In this document: in pieces, positions 63,269-64,000 of the stretch
Layout: every line of letters begins with the position of its first letter
Position numbering within the stretch: the stretch's first letter is position 1
Origin: Adiantum capillus-veneris
Lineage: Eukaryota > Streptophyta > Polypodiopsida > Polypodiales > Pteridaceae
Reading direction: 5' to 3'
DNA: 64,000 nt
Assembly: GCA_014529385.2 (NCBI GenBank)
Contig: CM043947.1
Span: 120,478,891-120,542,890, forward strand
Made by a program: the position numbers and the translations under genes
The notes under the pieces: generated by a model
What the model saw: the letters and a program-made list of their open reading frames with translations, nothing else
What the model was told of the DNA's origin: nothing
The model's database searches: none

Positions 63269-64000
63269 TATGTAAGCAGCTTGTTGTGAACTAATTTTTT
63301 GCGGTGCTACCAATCCATCGTAGCCTCTCCAACGTTGTTGCATTGTTTGTGACACAATTATCAACCTGTGTCTTGATTGCTTCTATCAATGTGGTGTCCA
63401 TTTTGTCATGAATGAAGTGCAATAGCTTGATTCTCCATGTGTGTTTAGCACGAATTGTATGTCTGTGTTTGCATCCAAAGTGGAGCTATTGGTTTGTTAA
63501 AGTTGTGAATATATCTTTTGGTTTACGTCTGAGAAAAATAGTCGGTCCTGAGATAGTTGCTTGTAATGCAAGCAAGTATTGTTGCAAGTTGTATCTTTTC
63601 GAGCCATTCCTCAAATGTAGGTGCATGTTTTAAGTCAGTTTGGCTAGGCTCTTTTTTGACTCGCTACAAGTAAAACTTACCTTGCCTAGCCATGCTCGGC
63701 TCAAGTATTTCATGCCACATAACAATCGTGAATGGCATGGGGAAACGTGAAAAACCAAAACGACAGTTTTTTCCCTTCTTTTGGCAAGTCCTGTTATGAT
63801 TGTGCTCGTGAACATTAGAGAGTTCATTGGGCAAGATCTCTCCATCTGCGCTGATGTGGGTATGTACAAATAGCACAATATCTTGATCCAAGGGGGTAGT
63901 GAGTGATGGAGCATTGTCTAGCCACAACAAACCATGATCATGCTAGCTTCCATGACTTTGGAACTCCGTGACAAAAAGGAAGTCTTGGACCTTGCCGCAC
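63269..64000 (-). pseudogene. Helitron Rep-helicase gene, Rep-side fragment
   Basis: From 63930 on - the frame reads APSLTTPLDQDIVLFVHTH and then HNHNRTCQKKGKNCRFGF followed by S-R-F-P-M. The H-x-H, C-x5-to-6-C-R-F-G-F-P cluster is typical of the region at the start of Helitron Rep. Downstream the frame decays through several stops to the gypsy insertion edge, beyond which it continues at 43177-42390. The gene runs off the window at 64000. Confidence 0.75.

Overview
This is nuclear DNA from a large-genome eukaryote, almost certainly a land plant. The signs are Ty1/copia and Ty3/gypsy retrotransposons primed by the plant initiator-tRNA type site TGGTATCAGAGC, an LTR chromovirus, a LINE, CACTA, MULE and Helitron relics, and many long (CT)n, (TG)n and (TA)n microsatellites. 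A fern or other seed-free plant is my guess from the mix of families; the window does not prove it. I see no ordinary intact host gene, and almost everything recognisable is mobile DNA in various states of decay.

Layout. 1-2000: a MITE-like inverted repeat, a large microsatellite block and a CACTA transposase fragment. 3455-6115: a decayed Ty3/gypsy element on +. 6480-12000: palindromes, microsatellites, AT-rich DNA, a ~365-bp tandem duplication and an unrecognised 177-codon ORF. 12279-14730 (-): a decayed transposase-like gene with a DFAENY ... DGCGAQFK ... H.KGE..GAGACVKR signature. 15000-22370: mostly non-coding DNA with a minisatellite and a clean solo LTR (20278-21041, TSD CTGCA). 22372-24077: a 5'-truncated LINE with a 16-bp TSD. 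25560-28208 (-): a gypsy fragment. 28209-34124 (+): an old copia relic split by a young full-length copia (28575-33831, LTRs differing at about 5 of 322 positions). 34125-37920 (+): a second copia, truncated. 37942-42340 (-): a third copia of the same family as the relic at 28209.

42390-64000 is a three-level nest whose order is fixed by target-site duplications. A Helitron Rep/helicase gene (-) was hit by a gypsy chromovirus (43183-63263, LTRs of ~1.66 kb, TSD AGGCA). Between its chromodomain and 3' LTR, that element was hit by an 11,078-bp DNA transposon (45093-56170, 11-bp TSD TCGTCTCCGCA).

The 11-kb transposon is the prize of the window. It carries two divergent genes. Rightward is a MULE-type transposase with an N-terminal zinc cluster and a C-terminal SWIM finger. 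Leftward is a 12- to 13-exon gene whose product joins a ParB-like region (VWEGNHR) to a circularly permuted N4/N6-type DNA methyltransferase region (DLPF first, LELGCGTTP later). Five copies of a ~48-bp near-perfect palindrome lie in intron 1 of the methyltransferase gene. My inference is a transposon that pairs a transposase with a ParB-methyltransferase which could act on the element's own DNA, the palindromes being candidate sites. This copy is dead: both genes carry stops, most of them explainable by C-to-T changes, and frameshifts.
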